From the NCBI GenBank assembly GCA_963693365.1, contig CAVNZM010000008.1, positions 372,001-436,000 on the forward strand: 64,000 nt of DNA, in the 5' to 3' direction. Within the stretch, counting starts at the first letter, position 1; every line of letters starts with the position of its first letter. Positions 23,459 through 37,806 of this stretch are shown in pieces. The notes beneath the pieces were generated by a model. It saw nothing but the letters and a program-made list of their open reading frames with translations, was not told where the DNA came from and did no database searches. Origin of the DNA: Amoebidium appalachense. Lineage: Eukaryota; Ichthyosporea. A program made the translations under genes and the position numbers.

Positions 23459-24562
23459 ATGGACTCGGACGTGCCCCAACAACCTGTTACCACTCGTGAC
23501 CATTACGGCACGGAAACGACCCGCACGGTTCCTTGGGATGACTTTGCGTGTGACGGGCGCTATGTGGCAGTGGCCACCGAGCAAGGCATCACAGCCTGGG
23601 ACATCGACTCTGGTCTCATAGTCGGCACCATCACCAGCACAATCTACGCTCCTGAACATCCACGTAAAGTTTACGACGGAATCAGGCACAAGGGACAGGC
23701 TGTTGCTCTCTTCTGGCCGCTGGTAGCGGCTACAGTGACGCCCACACAGGCCAAAGTGTGGGACCTGCACACGGGCACCATGTGTGCCCAAATCACACCA
23801 TCGGGCCAGCCCATCGAGCACCTGGTTATGCCCCGTGGCAAGGACATGCTTGTGGCCGTCACGGAGAGCCGCCGCTTGGCCCTGGACATTGTGTGCTGCA
23901 GGTTGCCCATCGGACACACCGTCTGGACCGCCAGTTTTAATGTTACTTTAGACGTAAATGCCCTGTTCCGTGCATGCGGGAAGTGGCTGATGCTCGTGTG
24001 CGGTACCGATTTTGCCGTCTACCACATGGCCACTGGGGAGAAGATCTCTGCAGGCACCTGTGATGGCCACGTCGATGATTCTCTGAACTTCCACGTGGGG
24101 GCAGACAACACGCTGCACATGACGTCCGTGGTTTTTGAGTACAAGAAATACAGCTGCAGGACCGTGTGCCACTCCAAAATATTCCTTTCCAGGCCGCCGC
24201 AGCAACAGGAAACTGTCGATTCGACCAAATTGCTGCGTGGGGATTCATACGGCGCTGAGCGGTGGGCAGAAGAATTTACTTACCTTACACTGCCCATTGT
24301 GGTAGACTGCACAACTGGTCGTGGAGGGATCTGCGAGATCTTTTTTACCACCGCAAGCAGTGAAAACCAGATCGAGTGGGCCCAATGGACATCCCCGAAA
24401 TCGCTGCCCACCATCCACACCATTCGTGTTCCAGCGTGTCTCGGTGAGATGGTGTCGGAAAAGAGCGTCTATGTGTTTGATGATGCCGTGGTGTTTGTGG
24501 TCGAGCTGCAGGATGGGCAAAAGCGGGTGATTTCGCTGCGCCCAAAAAAGGAAGTGGACTAG
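23459..24562 (+). CDS. WD40-like beta-propeller protein, single coding exon
   Basis: ATG at 23459 follows the acceptor TTGGCTGTTGCAG (23454), preceded by a CTGAT branch motif, which supports a 5' UTR intron. The 367-residue product has repeating blade-like units: GRYVAVATEQGITAWDIDSG, AKVWDLHTGTMC and DFAVYHMATGEKI match the Gly/Ser-x-Trp-Asp pattern of WD repeats. There is no signal peptide or membrane segment. Codon use is GC-rich like DIS3. WD proteins are scaffolds; no specific partner can be named. The LINE remnant lies just upstream, inside the presumed 5' UTR intron. Confidence 0.7.
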   Translation: MDSDVPQQPVTTRDHYGTETTRTVPWDDFACDGRYVAVATEQGITAWDIDSGLIVGTITSTIYAPEHPRKVYDGIRHKGQAVALFWPLVAATVTPTQAKVWDLHTGTMCAQITPSGQPIEHLVMPRGKDMLVAVTESRRLALDIVCCRLPIGHTVWTASFNVTLDVNALFRACGKWLMLVCGTDFAVYHMATGEKISAGTCDGHVDDSLNFHVGADNTLHMTSVVFEYKKYSCRTVCHSKIFLSRPPQQQETVDSTKLLRGDSYGAERWAEEFTYLTLPIVVDCTTGRGGICEIFFTTASSENQIEWAQWTSPKSLPTIHTIRVPACLGEMVSEKSVYVFDDAVVFVVELQDGQKRVISLRPKKEVD

Positions 24563-25677
24563 AGTTGAGCATGAGTGCAGGACTTGTGCGGATCATCAGT
24601 TGATCATATGTTGTGTTATAGTACAAGTATTTATGTGCATCTATTGTTAGACAAAAGTATCACACGCATGTGGGCATGTCTACATGCACACTCACCCATA
24701 AGCACGCGTGCGCACACGCACACGCACACGCAAACACGCAAACACGCACGCACACACATGCACCCACGCACCCACGCGTACACACGCACGCATGCCAGAA
24801 TATACAACAATAGTGCACGAGTTGGCATATGCATTTCGCACGCACGTGCACAGCACGATTCTTCATTAGTTGCACATCTTTGGTTTACACAGGTTGCACG
24901 AGCACATAGCATACATAGTTAGGTACAATCGTTTATTTGTGCTTTATCTCCCTCTATTTCATAAGCATGTCCGGCATGCTCTTGTTTGCCCTCTGTTATT
25001 CATTAGGCACGTGTGGTATTCATAGTTTGTTTAGCTATTGGCGATAGCGAGAGGAAAGCACGGATCCGACGATTGTTGTGCATGCTTTTCATGTTTTCTG
25101 TGTAGTCGGGTGTTTTGTCTGCGATTGGACCGTATGAGGGGAATGCAGTTTGATGTCCGTTCATGTACGTGTCGTTATACGATTGGTCAGATTTATAGTA
25201 TTCATAGTATTTGCCAATCAGATGCGCAAATACCTTTGGATAGATCTGAATTCATGGAATCTGCCTGCGGCAGATAAATAGGTGAGAATCGAGCATAATA
25301 AATTAGACGTAGATTGACAGAACATGCAACTGTGTTTCTACCTCTCCACACTACCCTCTCTGTTAGTGCTGTGGCATCGTGCATTGCCCAGCACCACTCT
25401 GCACGTGTTTATGTCAGTTAGTTTAGTGGCCTGATCACCCACGTATACTCTCATTCATATGCATGTGTGCCCAGGTACGTGTTAGTTGTAGTGTGTACAC
25501 TCTGCTAGTCAGGCGAGAATAGTAGGGGCTTTTGCCGTAAGTCAGCACTTTTCTTGCAACGCACACGTATACACGTGCACACTGAGACAACACATGTACA
25601 GACACACACACACACGGTGTCTCTCATCACTACAAAGCCATGTCGTGTGTGTGGGTGGGTGGATGGGTGGGGCGGGG

Positions 25678-25723
<46 letters not shown>

Positions 25724-26273
25724 GAGGGGGAGGGACTCGACTATTGGCAAAGTGAGTTGAGGGCTCCTGGCTTAGGGATAGTTTGCATCATTTCTGAAAA
25801 AATTGTTTATTATTAGACTAAATAGTATTAAGTGCATGCCGAGGCATGTGCACAAGTATATGTATGTACAGGTCACCACTATGTACAGTGTGCGGCCGCA
25901 GCCCTTACTCACGTTCGATTTAAGCTTAATTATAATGTAATGTGTTATGTAATACGAATGGGAAATAATGCAGCCAGAGTCTAATACTCGCACAAATGGT
26001 AAAGAGAAAAAATAAAACAAATACCTGCCCATTTCGCACTGCTGGCCACAGCACCCTTACGAGAAAGTACAACAACAAGAAGCAAACAGACCAACAAAAG
26101 CAGCTCTGTTGGTCACTACATCACAGCATGCCCTGCATGCTTTAACAAACCTATCCATTCTATCTGCTACGTCACGGGACTACAACACACATTCAAAATC
26201 GATGCCACAGCACCCACACTGAACACTATAAACTAGGTGGCCCCCTGCTAGGCGACATTGGGCACGTGTGCCC
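24563..26273. other. Intergenic region between the propeller gene and NNT 3' ends/UTRs
   Basis: It contains a CA/CGCA-rich stretch (24670-24800), an AT-richer part with CCAAT/GATTGG boxes (25120-25220), and a G homopolymer (25680-25721). The 26040-26273 part is probably NNT 3' UTR. No gene is recognised. Confidence 0.7.
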
Positions 26274-26564
26274 TCACACCACATCGTTCCTGTAGATGTC
26301 CGCCAGTTTTGTGACCAGGGACGTGCATGAGGCCGTGGCATCCCCAAACAGCATGCGGGTGTTTTCGCGGAAAAACAGCGGATTCTCAACACCTGAGGGG
26401 TACAGGGGGTAAGGAGATGCTTAGAGGGTGGGTGAGGTGGGGGGTAGGTGTGCTTGGTTGAAGTGGAGCTGGGGGGAGTGGAAGTGGTGGTGCTGGTGGT
26501 GGTGGTGGTGGCTGCGTTTGGATTGTGTGTGTGTGGCGGTGGCGGTGGTGGGGGGGGGGGGGGG

Positions 26565-26626
<62 letters not shown>

Positions 26627-26862
26627 GTTTTGCCAGACGTGTGCAGTTCGTGTGTATATGGATGCTGCAGACGTGTAGGTGTGTGTTCGAGGGTGTGTGG
26701 CTGCAGGCACAGGCCAGCAAAGACGTGGACCATGGACCTTCAGAAGACGTGCTTGCGCTTTGGCCGGGAGGGTTGGGTTCGGTTGGGGTGGGGGGGGGGG
26801 GGGGGGGGGGGGAGGCAGGTGGTGCATGTCATTGTTTAATGTGCGCATTCATGCACGTAGCC

Positions 26863-26911
<49 letters not shown>

Positions 26912-28813
26912 CACCTGCATAGCCGGCGGCCATGGAGCGCTTCATGACGATGGTGGTCTTGGCCTGCCACACGGGGCACACCGGCATGCCGTAGATGTCC
27001 GACCCGGGGTCCTCCTCGGCCGCAGGGTTGACCGTGTCGTTGGCACCAATCACAAGCACCTGTGTGTGCCCATATATGGTTAGTGCCCTGCAACGAACAC
27101 AAGCACCTACATGTGCCCATATATGGCTAGTGCCCTGCACCAATCACAAGCACCTACATGTGCCCATATATGGCTAGTGCCCTGCACCAATCACAAGCAC
27201 CTACATGTGCCCATGTATGGCTAGTGCCCTGCACCAATCACAAGCACCTACATGTGCCCATATATGGCTAGTGCCCTGCACCAATCACAAGCACCTGTGT
27301 GTGCCCATATGTGGCTCGCACTCTGCAATGGACGTTAGTTTCATTCACGTGCAGCTACAGATGCATGTTGGTACGTATAAGTTGCCTATTGGTATCGTTT
27401 GTGTTTGTGGGTGTGATCCACATGGCTAGTGCATTAGATGGGCACATGTTCCCAATCTCAAGCAGTGAAATATGTCCATAATCAAACATGGCAAAGAATA
27501 ACGACAGGCACCCACCCATGTGCCTGCAACACACAAACACACACACTCAGCCCCCCACCCCTGTCCCAGCCACCCCCCTCCCCCCCCCCCCCCCCTCCCC
27601 CCCACCCCCCCCCCCCCCCCCCCCCCCCCCCACCCTACCACATCGGTGGCATCGAAGGCGTCCTTGACCTCGTCCAGCTCCTTCACAATGTCGTAGGGGA
27701 TGTTGGCCTCGGCAAGCAGCACGTTCATGTGCCCCGGCATGCGCCCGGCCACAGGGTGCACACAGAACTCAACGTCTGCAGCGTGCCGAGGGTGAGTGTG
27801 TGCCTTAATCACATGTGCGTGTGTGTGTGTGTGTTAGGGTATGTGCGTGTTGGAGGGAGGGGGGGGGGGGAGGGAGGGGAGGGGCGGCTGTGCAGATATG
27901 TGCCTACACGTGTAGTGTCTTCGAGAGTGCTCTAAGCCCAACCAACTTCGAACCCACATGCACGACACATGTTAGCAGCTGATTGGCAGTCAATCATCCA
28001 TGTAGCGGGAGGGGGAGGGGGAGGGGGGGGGGCTGTACAACCAGGATACAACTCGGATAGGGCATAGGGTGTGGTCTGGGTGGTGGTGTGGGGCCGGGGG
28101 GTGGAGTTTTTGTGTGGGATGGGGGCACGAGGCTCCTTTAGTGTGGCTTGGGCGTGGGGGATGGTGGGGGAAGGGGATGTGTGGTGCTAGCGCAGGGGTG
28201 GGGGCAGGGGGGGGCACGGACCCTTTCCGTTGTCCCGCAGCAGGCGGGTCAGCTGGGCAATAGAGTGCTGGGCCTTGGACACGGCCATGCCGTAGCCCGG
28301 CACGATCATCACCTTGCGCGACGCCACAAGCAGCCGCGCCTGCAAGGTGGTGCGTAAGCATGGTGGGCGGGTGGGTACAGCTAGTGGTGCAAAGGTAGGG
28401 TGTGTATGTCCAAGTTGTGGTGCATATGTGGCATGTACTTGCAGATTATGATATAAAAGTATTCGGCATCAACTTAATGCATATACAACGTTCAGAGGGC
28501 ACAAGGGGTCGGAGGAATAGGGCTGAAAGACAAAAGCGGGGAGGTGGTGGAGGAGGTGGTGGTGGGGGAGGAGGGAGGGAGGGTTGGGGGGGATTGGAGC
28601 ATCAAACCAGGTAACAGAAGGTATGACAAAAGGTTCGAACTGGGAACTGTGAATGCCCTGCTTCTCTAACAATCTCTCTTCCTCTTCTCCCACTCCTCTC
28701 CTATCTTGCAATATGCATGGGTGCTGTTGTGTGCACGTGTATCTTGGCCCTCGTGTGTGCGCAACCGCACATGGTCTCTTTCTATTACTATTGTGGTGGT
28801 GGTGGTGATGGAG

Positions 28814-28849
<36 letters not shown>

Positions 28850-29588
28850 GGGAGGGAGAAGGAAGCATACGGCCTCGTCGTGCTGCATGGGGGTGACCTG
28901 GCCGGTAATGGACACGTGCCTGGCCGGCTTGTGCACGCCCTCGCCAAAGCCCCCCATGATGACGGACCAGAACGACCGGCCCATGCCTGCACACATCACG
29001 TACGACAGGATCGCACCGCTGCTGCCAACAAGCGCCCCTGCACCGTCCTGTCAGTCCATGATTCAAGGGGGGGGGGGGGGGGGGGGGGGGGGCACGTGCA
29101 ATGCCGGTATTGCACAACGGACACTGCATCGGGATAGAAAGGGAAGAATGGTTTCGTTGTTTGTGCCTGCGTGTTTGTGTGTGTGTGTGTAGGAGGGGGG
29201 GGGGGAGGGGGGGGGGGGGGGGGGAGAGGGGGGGATATGATGGTGTGCGTGTTATCAGGCATGCATGTGTTATTGTGTGTGTGTGTTTTGGGGTGGAGGG
29301 GGGGGGAGGGGGGGAGTATGTATGGCTACCTGTGACAATCAGCAGGTGGTTGCCCAGCAGGAAGCCGTCGGCGGCACAGGCCCAGCCCGAGTACGAGTTG
29401 AGCATGGAGATCACCACGGGCATGTCCCCCCCACCTATGGCCACGATCAGGTGCACGCCCAGGTAGCACGAAAGCAGCGTCAGCACCCCCAGAGTCACCA
29501 GCGCCTCGAACATGGCCGACGGCGCCAGCCACAGGAAGTAGCCCAGCCCCTGTGTGTGCTTGTCAGTTTTTTTATATTTTATTTTTAT

Positions 29589-29629
<41 letters not shown>

Positions 29630-30679
29630 GGGGGGGGGGGGGGGGTGGATATGGACGGGGTTACTTGTTGGTAGCAGAATGGAGTGAGGGAACACGAAGG
29701 CACACTCTCGTGGCAGGCGCCTGTGATTGTTCTGACAAAGGACCTAATATTGAATACTTAGGTGCTTGTGGCATGCATATGTTTGCTTAAAGCCAGAGGG
29801 GACTTTGTGTGGTAAGTGGGGTGTGTGCATGTGGTATCTTTGTGCAACCATTCCACAAACATAGCCATTCAGGGAAAGGTTCGTTCGGGGCACCGCGCCC
29901 ACGCGCCCACATGCTTGTTGGAGGTGCTTGTGATGGCTCTTACACAGGGTCCCGAACAATGAAGCTTGAGGTAAGCATGTGCCAGCTTGATGCCAAAGGG
30001 AATCTTGTGTGCGAATGGAGTGTATGCAAATGCGGATCTGTGTGCATCAACAAACACAGCCATTGGAGGGTAGGGCAGACCCACGGCAAAAGACACGAGG
30101 AAGAGGAAGACGGTGAACGTGTGGCGCATGGGCAGCAGCAGGGGCTTGGAGGGCAGCAGCGCCCGCAGCTTGCCAAAGGCTATCACCGACCCCGTGAACG
30201 TCACCCCCCCGATCAGCACCCCCAGATACACCGTCACCTTGTGGATCACTAGCTCCGCTCCCTCGAAGTTGGCCACCTCGTTGATGTAGCTGCACGGGAG
30301 TGTGTCAGTGGCTGTAGTGTGTGTGAGGGACGGGATGAAGGGATTGGGGGCGGGGGGGAGGGGGGAAAAAGGGGATGTGTGGACTAGAGTGTGGCAAGCA
30401 TAGAAGCAAAGACAACAGAGAAGACACATGAACAGTGGCCAACACCGTCGGAGAGGTTCCTGTGCCTCCACAAAAGAACGGGGTTTAAATTTTTACTTTC
30501 TTGGGCATGTTTCCTACCATCCGTTTCCTTCACGAGCCATAGTCGAGTCAAAACCATAACTTAGACTTTGATACATTTGCTTGGTTTCACGATAGGCAGC
30601 AAAGCAGTGTCCATGCAACACAAGAGGCGAAGGTCTGTCTAGGGGAGGGGAGGGGGGAGGTTCCTTTTTTTTTTTTTTT

Positions 30680-30729
<50 letters not shown>

Positions 30730-33060
30730 CGATACCTTGAAATGGAGACGAGGACGGCAGCCAGACCGACCAGCGAGTGGAAGCCGGCAACAAGCTCTGG
30801 CAGTGACGTAATGGATACCCTAAAAAGGAAAGGGGGGTCAGGCATGTGGTGGGCACATGAAAGTGGGCATTGGCTGGACAATAAGGTATGCTGGGTAGAT
30901 AGTGCGGCAGTGATAAGCTCCTTCACACGGGGCCGATGCTATGCTTGGGGGTCGGCACCCACATGTGCAAATTATAGATTAGGGGCTTGGGGCTTTATGC
31001 CGTTCACAATGCAAGTACACATACTTGATATATGGTGGAAACCACATGCACAGCTCCTCATGCACATCACCTTGATCAATGTGCTATCTAACAAAAACAT
31101 TCCAAATTGATACATGTGTGTGTGTGTGTGCGTGTGTGTGTGTGTATGTGTGCATGTGTGTCTGCATGCGTGCGTGTGTGCATGCACCACACCTTGCGGC
31201 TATGAGTGTGCCGATGACTGCGCCGGGCAGCAGGGAGATGAGCAGCTCGAAGTAGTAATCCTCCGGGCTGGGGATGTACGGGTACGAGCCCACCAGCGCC
31301 ACAAACATGCCCACCATGCCCAGCAGGTTGCCCCGCTTGGCGTGCGCCGCATCAGAAAGGTGCGCCAGTGCCTGAGGGGGTGTGTGTCAGGGCATGCATA
31401 GTGCGGCAGGCACACAGTCCATGTGTGGGTTGATATATGTCTGGTCGGGTTGTGAGGGCACAGACTGCATACATGCCTGCATGTGTGTGTGCATGCCTGC
31501 ATGTGTGCCTCGTATAAACTAAACCCGGCATATAGGCTGCTAAGTGGTGGGGAACGGAAAAGAGCTGGACAGGTGGGCAGGGAAGCAGGGAAGGGAGGGG
31601 GAGGGGGGGGGGGGGGAAGGGGGGGGGGGGGGGTGGATAGCAAAGCATACCATGATGAAGAGGAGGGAGCACAGCAGGTAGATGAAGGAGATGAGGGTGT
31701 CTCTGTCCGGGGCAAAGTGGTACGTGGCCAGGTAGGCTGCACCAATCAGCAGCGCCCCGACCCCGTACACGGCCGACCGGAAGCCAATGCCCACTGGATT
31801 GGGTCCATCGTGCTCGCTCTTGAACATGTTGAGCATGCGCTGTGAAGGAGGGTAAGTGTCGACATCGGCATGGCAACATGGCACACCCTTTCTTTAATAA
31901 GGTACTTCTACGAATTATGTTATCCGACATGATGTAATACCACTTAGACCACCATCACCACATTGGCATATTAGCTGCTGGAACCATTCATTCCCCTCAT
32001 GTTCATGCACCCAAACCCGAAAGCTCACCCTTACGTACATTAGAACGGTACCAGACGCACAAAACGGAGACCCCCCCCCCCCCTCACCCCCCAAACCAAC
32101 ACACACACACACACCCACACACACCTGTGTGACGAAGAATCCACCGAAGATGTTGACACTGGCCATGGCCACGGCCAGCACGGCCATGACTGCAGGGGCA
32201 GCGGTGAGGGGCCCAAAGCAGGCAAAGCCGCCGATGACAATGATGCCCGAGATGGCGTTGGTCAGCGACATGAGCGGCGAGTGCAGCGATGGCGTGACCC
32301 CCCAGATGATCTTCCAGCCGCACACCACGGCCAGCATGAACACAAAGAACGACTGCGCAAAGTCCCTGGGCGCACAGTAGCCAAGCGCAATCAGAAGGCC
32401 CGCTAGAAGCAGGATAGCGCCCAGACGAACAGTTTCATACAGCCGCGGGTACATCTGCGTGTGTGTGTGTGTGTGTGTGTGCGTGTGTGTGTGTGAGCAC
32501 TCAGGTTACTGTTCACATGCGTACCTGCCCATGCAGATGTGTGCATGTCAGCGGCTAGCTGGGTAGGTTGGAAAGGGTGTGGTGTGGGTGCACTTGTCAG
32601 TGAGTTTTGGTGTTATGTAGCCACAACGAATAAACCAAGGGACGGATTGGAACCATTTGAAGTAAAGCTGCCTAGGTACGGTACATGTCTGTTTCTCGGG
32701 CAGTTCCAAACTACCTCACACACCACATGCTTGGTTGTGTGTCCTTTCTGACGGTCTTATGGTGGAACAAGAACAAAAGGTGCCGGTGCGGTGGGGGATG
32801 AGAGGTTGGGGGGGGGGGGGCAGGGGGACACTGAAGGGGAAGATCAGGGTAGGGAAGTAAAAGGGTAGGGAAGGGGAAGGGGGGGGGGGGGAGGTTACGT
32901 ACGGCAGACCATGGGACGGTTGCTGTGCCCTTGTGGATGAGCGGATGCTCCTCGGCCTTGCTGATGGATTGCCGCCGCCTACAAGGGCAATGAGCCGTAA
33001 GTGGCTGGGGAGAGTAGTTTTTTTTTTTTTTTTTTTTTTTTTTTTGGGGGGGGGGGAGAT

Positions 33061-33096
<36 letters not shown>

Positions 33097-34152
33097 TGTA
33101 TGCATTAGAGGGTTGGAAATATGGAGGAGACAACAAAGAGCATCAACAAAACATCACAAACGTGGGAAATCCAAAATCAAAACAATTAAGCGTGCAGGCA
33201 GAAGACGCTTGAACAGAGCCCATCATCAGGGGGGGTTCCTATGCCTCCACAAAAGCATGGGTTTCGACTCTTTAACCTCTCGCGCGTGGTTCCCAACCCA
33301 TACTTGTTTCAACAGCAATAGGCGAGTCCACCCGTCTTGGCCAAAGACGAGCAGGGTTGGGGGGGGGATATGCATGTCATAGGCATGTGTGTACCCGTGC
33401 ATGTCTGCACCTGTGTGTCTGTGCTTGTGCTGCCCGTGTGTGTCTGTATTCTTGCGCTTGTGTGCTTGTGCGGAACAGGACAAACAAAGACTACGGGTGG
33501 AGGGAGAGGAACCAAGGTGGCAGGGGGGTTTATACTCGAACTGGCGGGGCGGTGGTGGGGGCCAGGTCAGCACACCCTCCTTGATGATGGTGGCACCACG
33601 CACGATCTGAAAAGGGGGAGTGTGAGCACAGTATAAAAATGGGAAGGGGCCAGTACAAAATGAAGAGGGAAGTCGGTGAAAGCACAAGTCGTGTCCATCT
33701 TGCTCTGTTTGTCCAAACAAGCCCCCCCCCCCCCCCCCCCTCCCCACAGAAAAAAAAAAAAACCTAGCACCACCCTTGCCCCACCAATCACACATAACTC
33801 TAGCACTTTGACAATACAGCCACGTCCAACCCCATGCTCACGCTTCCTTCTATTTCCTTGACCAGCCAAGCACGTCACGTGTTTTGCTGTTTAGTTGAAT
33901 TGCCACTCCCCCTCCCCCCTCTTCCCCCTTCCCCCGATCACACACACACACACGCACACACATACATACACGCACACACATACACACACGCACACACATA
34001 CACACACGCACGTGCGCGCGCGCGCGTGCACGCAAGCACGCACACACGCACGCACGCACGCACACACACACGCACGCACATACACACACACACACATCTT
34101 TTTCCGGTATGTATGCCTTAAAAAAAAAAGGAAAAAAGTGTGAGTGTGCGTG

Positions 34153-34185
<33 letters not shown>

Positions 34186-36359
34186 GGGGGAGGGGGGGAG
34201 AAGGAAAGAAACAAGGTGTGTGTGTGTTTTTAATGGTGGGTGGGGTTAGCACCTCATCGTCCATGCGCACGAGAAACCTCTGGTCGAGCACAAACAAATC
34301 CGCAATGAACTTGCTGACGTTGTTTGAGAACATGCACGAGCTCTGCGTGGCCACCCTGCTCAGCAGGTCCGTGTAGCCCAGCACCGTCACCCCCTCGTGC
34401 ACCACGGCCTCCCCGGGCTGTGTCAGCTCGCAGTTGCCCCCCATCTCTGCCGCCAGGTCCACCACCACACTGCCCTTGCGCATGGACTCAACCATAGCCC
34501 TTGTAATCAGGGTGGGGGCCTTCTTGCCGGGCACCAAGGCCGTGCTGATGATGATATCTACCTCCTTGCACTGCCGTGCAAACAGCTCTAGCTCGGCTTT
34601 GATGAATGATTCACTCATCACCTAAGGGACCACATGTGTTAGTGCCCTATTGGCAAGGTGGCTTTGACATGCCCTTCTTGGTGATGGAAACTCGTGAGTT
34701 TTTTGATTGATATACCACAAACTCTTCGATACAACCCAGTGTCTCCCATAAATCCACACCAACCTTTCGATACTAAACCTTTTCCCTCGCATCTCGTCAC
34801 CAACTCCCAGAATCTCTAGTTCCCCTTACAACCCGGTCTTATACACCAAGCTTTTCAGTCAACTATCAGCATTACTCATAAAAAAACCACCACAGTCTTC
34901 GTCTGCCGCCTACTTTCCCCCACAGACCCACAGCAGGATACCTGCTCACATACCCACACTCCCGTCAGACACTCACCCATATTCCTTCTGATACCCATAC
35001 CAACCCGCAAATCCCCCCATTCCTCCCCACACCACCCCAACTCTCACCACCAGCCACCTTCTATCATCGACACAGCCACAAACCACGTACGATGTCTACT
35101 GTGACCAAACACACACACGAAACCCCTCCCCCCCTCCCCCCCCCCCCCCCCCCCACCTTTGCATAACCGCCCTGGCCCGTGCCGTCCTCCTTGCAGTCCA
35201 CGGTCAGGAAATGTGCCCCCATGGTCTCCACCTCCTCCTTCACTGCTGGCCGCGTGTCAAAGGCCCGCACAAGTGCACCCATGCTGTGCCACCCACCACG
35301 TGTTAGTGCCAGTTCTAATGTTCATATGTAAAAGAAACGATTCCCCTTTTTCTTCACAAATTCCAGATGGAATCTCGATGTTTTACCCTTTTGAATGACA
35401 AATCATGCACGTGGTTTCAGCCCCTTCTCGATTTACTGGTACTTTTTCCCACATAAATTGTATGTTGCTTGCTCTTTGTTCACGGGTTAAATCCAACATC
35501 GGTGCCATACACCATTGCTGAAAGAGTCGGGGAAAAGGATGCACAAGAGCCACAGAAGTTGTTACGGGAGGGTGATCATTTTGTCACACAGAGAAAAGAG
35601 AAAGACCGTGTAGGACGGCGGGGCAGCGGGGGGGGGGGGGGGGGGGGGGGGGGGGGAGGAGGGGGGGGAGGGGGGTTTTTGAATGCGTCAAAAAGTAGGA
35701 AGTACACAAGAACAAACGGATAACACGATGCAGAATGCAAGCCATACATAAAGAGTATGCATAATAAGCAGAGCCCATCCTCAGGGGGGGCCCACGTCAT
35801 CCACAGTACCCGAGTTTCGACCTATTCCCCTCGTTAACGAAACCCAACTCAGATACTGTTTCACTTGAACATGAGTAGGTCACCCGTCTTGATCAGAGAC
35901 GAGCAGGGTTGCTTATGCAGGCAAGGGCAGTGGGAAAGGCCGGGGGTTAAAGTTGCAGCAGTAAGCAGAAGCAAGGAAAATATAGATAGGAACTCAGAGG
36001 GGGGGAGGGGGGGGAGGGGGGGGGGGGGGGGCGGGAGGCTCTTAGATAAACCCACCTCTTTGCAGTGCCTGCCGCAGCCAAACCAGCCACCCCGGCGCCA
36101 ATAATCAGCACCGTGGCTGGGGGCAGCTTGCCGGCAGCAGTAATTGCGCCTGTGAACTGGCCCGGATAGGCACTGGCAGCCTCCAGCACGGCACGGTACC
36201 CCGCTATGCTGCTCTGGCTGGATAGCACGTCGTAGGCCTGCGCACGTGTGGTGCGTGGTATGCAGCTGAGTGACACAAGGGTGCCCTGCGTGCAATGGTG
36301 TCAGTGGTGGGGTTAATTTGTTTTTCTTTCTTTTCTTTTCTTTTTCCTTTCTTTTTTTT

Positions 36360-36403
<44 letters not shown>

Positions 36404-36858
36404 CTAGGGTTGGACAGATATTTCTTTGTCTTGCTAAAATATCCTCAAGATTTTTTCTTTCTATTCTACATTACCTCTGCCACTTTAACTAGCACGTTGT
36501 GCTCTAGCACACTGTGCTCTAGCGCACAGTGCACACAGTAGGTCAGCACGTGCACAGGGCCGTGTACCTTCTTTGCACGCACGACCTCCTGTATGTCTGT
36601 GTCCTGCGTGGGGTTTGCTATGCACATGAGGATGCAGTTGGGCTGCAGCAGCTCTGCCTCGTTGATGCTGTGCACAGCATTCCACTGCGGCTTGCGGATC
36701 TTGACCACCAGCGTGCTGGACCACACCTGCTTGATGTCCGTGGTCACCTGTGCACATACACCTTATCAGCACCACCTGACAGGGTAGAAGTATGGCGGTT
36801 TTTTTTCTTTTTTTTTGTTTTGTTTTTTATTTCTTTAGTGGTGAGTGTGTCTGTGTCT

Positions 36859-36914
<56 letters not shown>

Positions 36915-37748
36915 GGACGGCGGCGGGGGGGGGGGGGGGGGTCGGGGGGGGGGGGGTTTGAATGCGGAACACGGTACGAAGTACGCATACACGATGAGAA
37001 GCATGGTGCAGGACACATGCAAAGGCAAACATTCAACTATGCAACATCAGCCATGCGCACAGTATGCGTCATAAGCAGAGCCCATCCTCAGGGAGGGCCC
37101 AAGTCATCAATTGCGTCTGAGGTTCGACCCCTTAGCCCGCGTATATACGACTCGGGGGGGGGAGGGGGGGCCTCGAGGTACATGGATGCATCCTTTTCCT
37201 TCCCCCCCTCCCTTCCCACCCCCTTCCCACCCCCACGTCCTCAAACTCAAGGCGTGCACCCATCCACACACGTGCACACATATGGGTACGCACCACCGCA
37301 CCGGACTTTCTGTACATGTCGTCAGCGAAGGTTGCAGCCTGCCCGGCCCCAGACTCCACCACCACCGTTAGCCCTGGCCCCACGGTTAGAACACACACAG
37401 AGTACAACTACCAAACGTATAAGCACCTGCCCTCTTGCAGATTGCTCAAACGTTCTTTCTACCTGCATTCTCTCCGCTAGTTGTTCTGTGATGCAAGTAA
37501 CTGCATGGTAGAGTAGACACTCGGAGGTAGCTCCTCACTAGTGATGCGGTAGAAAAAAGAAACACTTCAGGTCGCGGTTTTTGATACGTATGTGTGTCTT
37601 ATGTCTTCACACCTACCTTTGGCCGTAAGGATGGCAACCCCGGCGGGGTTGATGGCCACACGCTTCTCCCCTGAATGGACCTCACGTGGCACACCCACTG
37701 TTACCCGTTGAAGAGGGATGCCTGTCACGTCTGCATGTGTTTTATACA

Positions 37749-37806
<58 letters not shown>

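Noticed and set aside
28069-28357. Frames antisense to NNT exons, Gly/Trp-rich
   Set aside because: Shadow of the NNT domain III exon and flanking G tracts.
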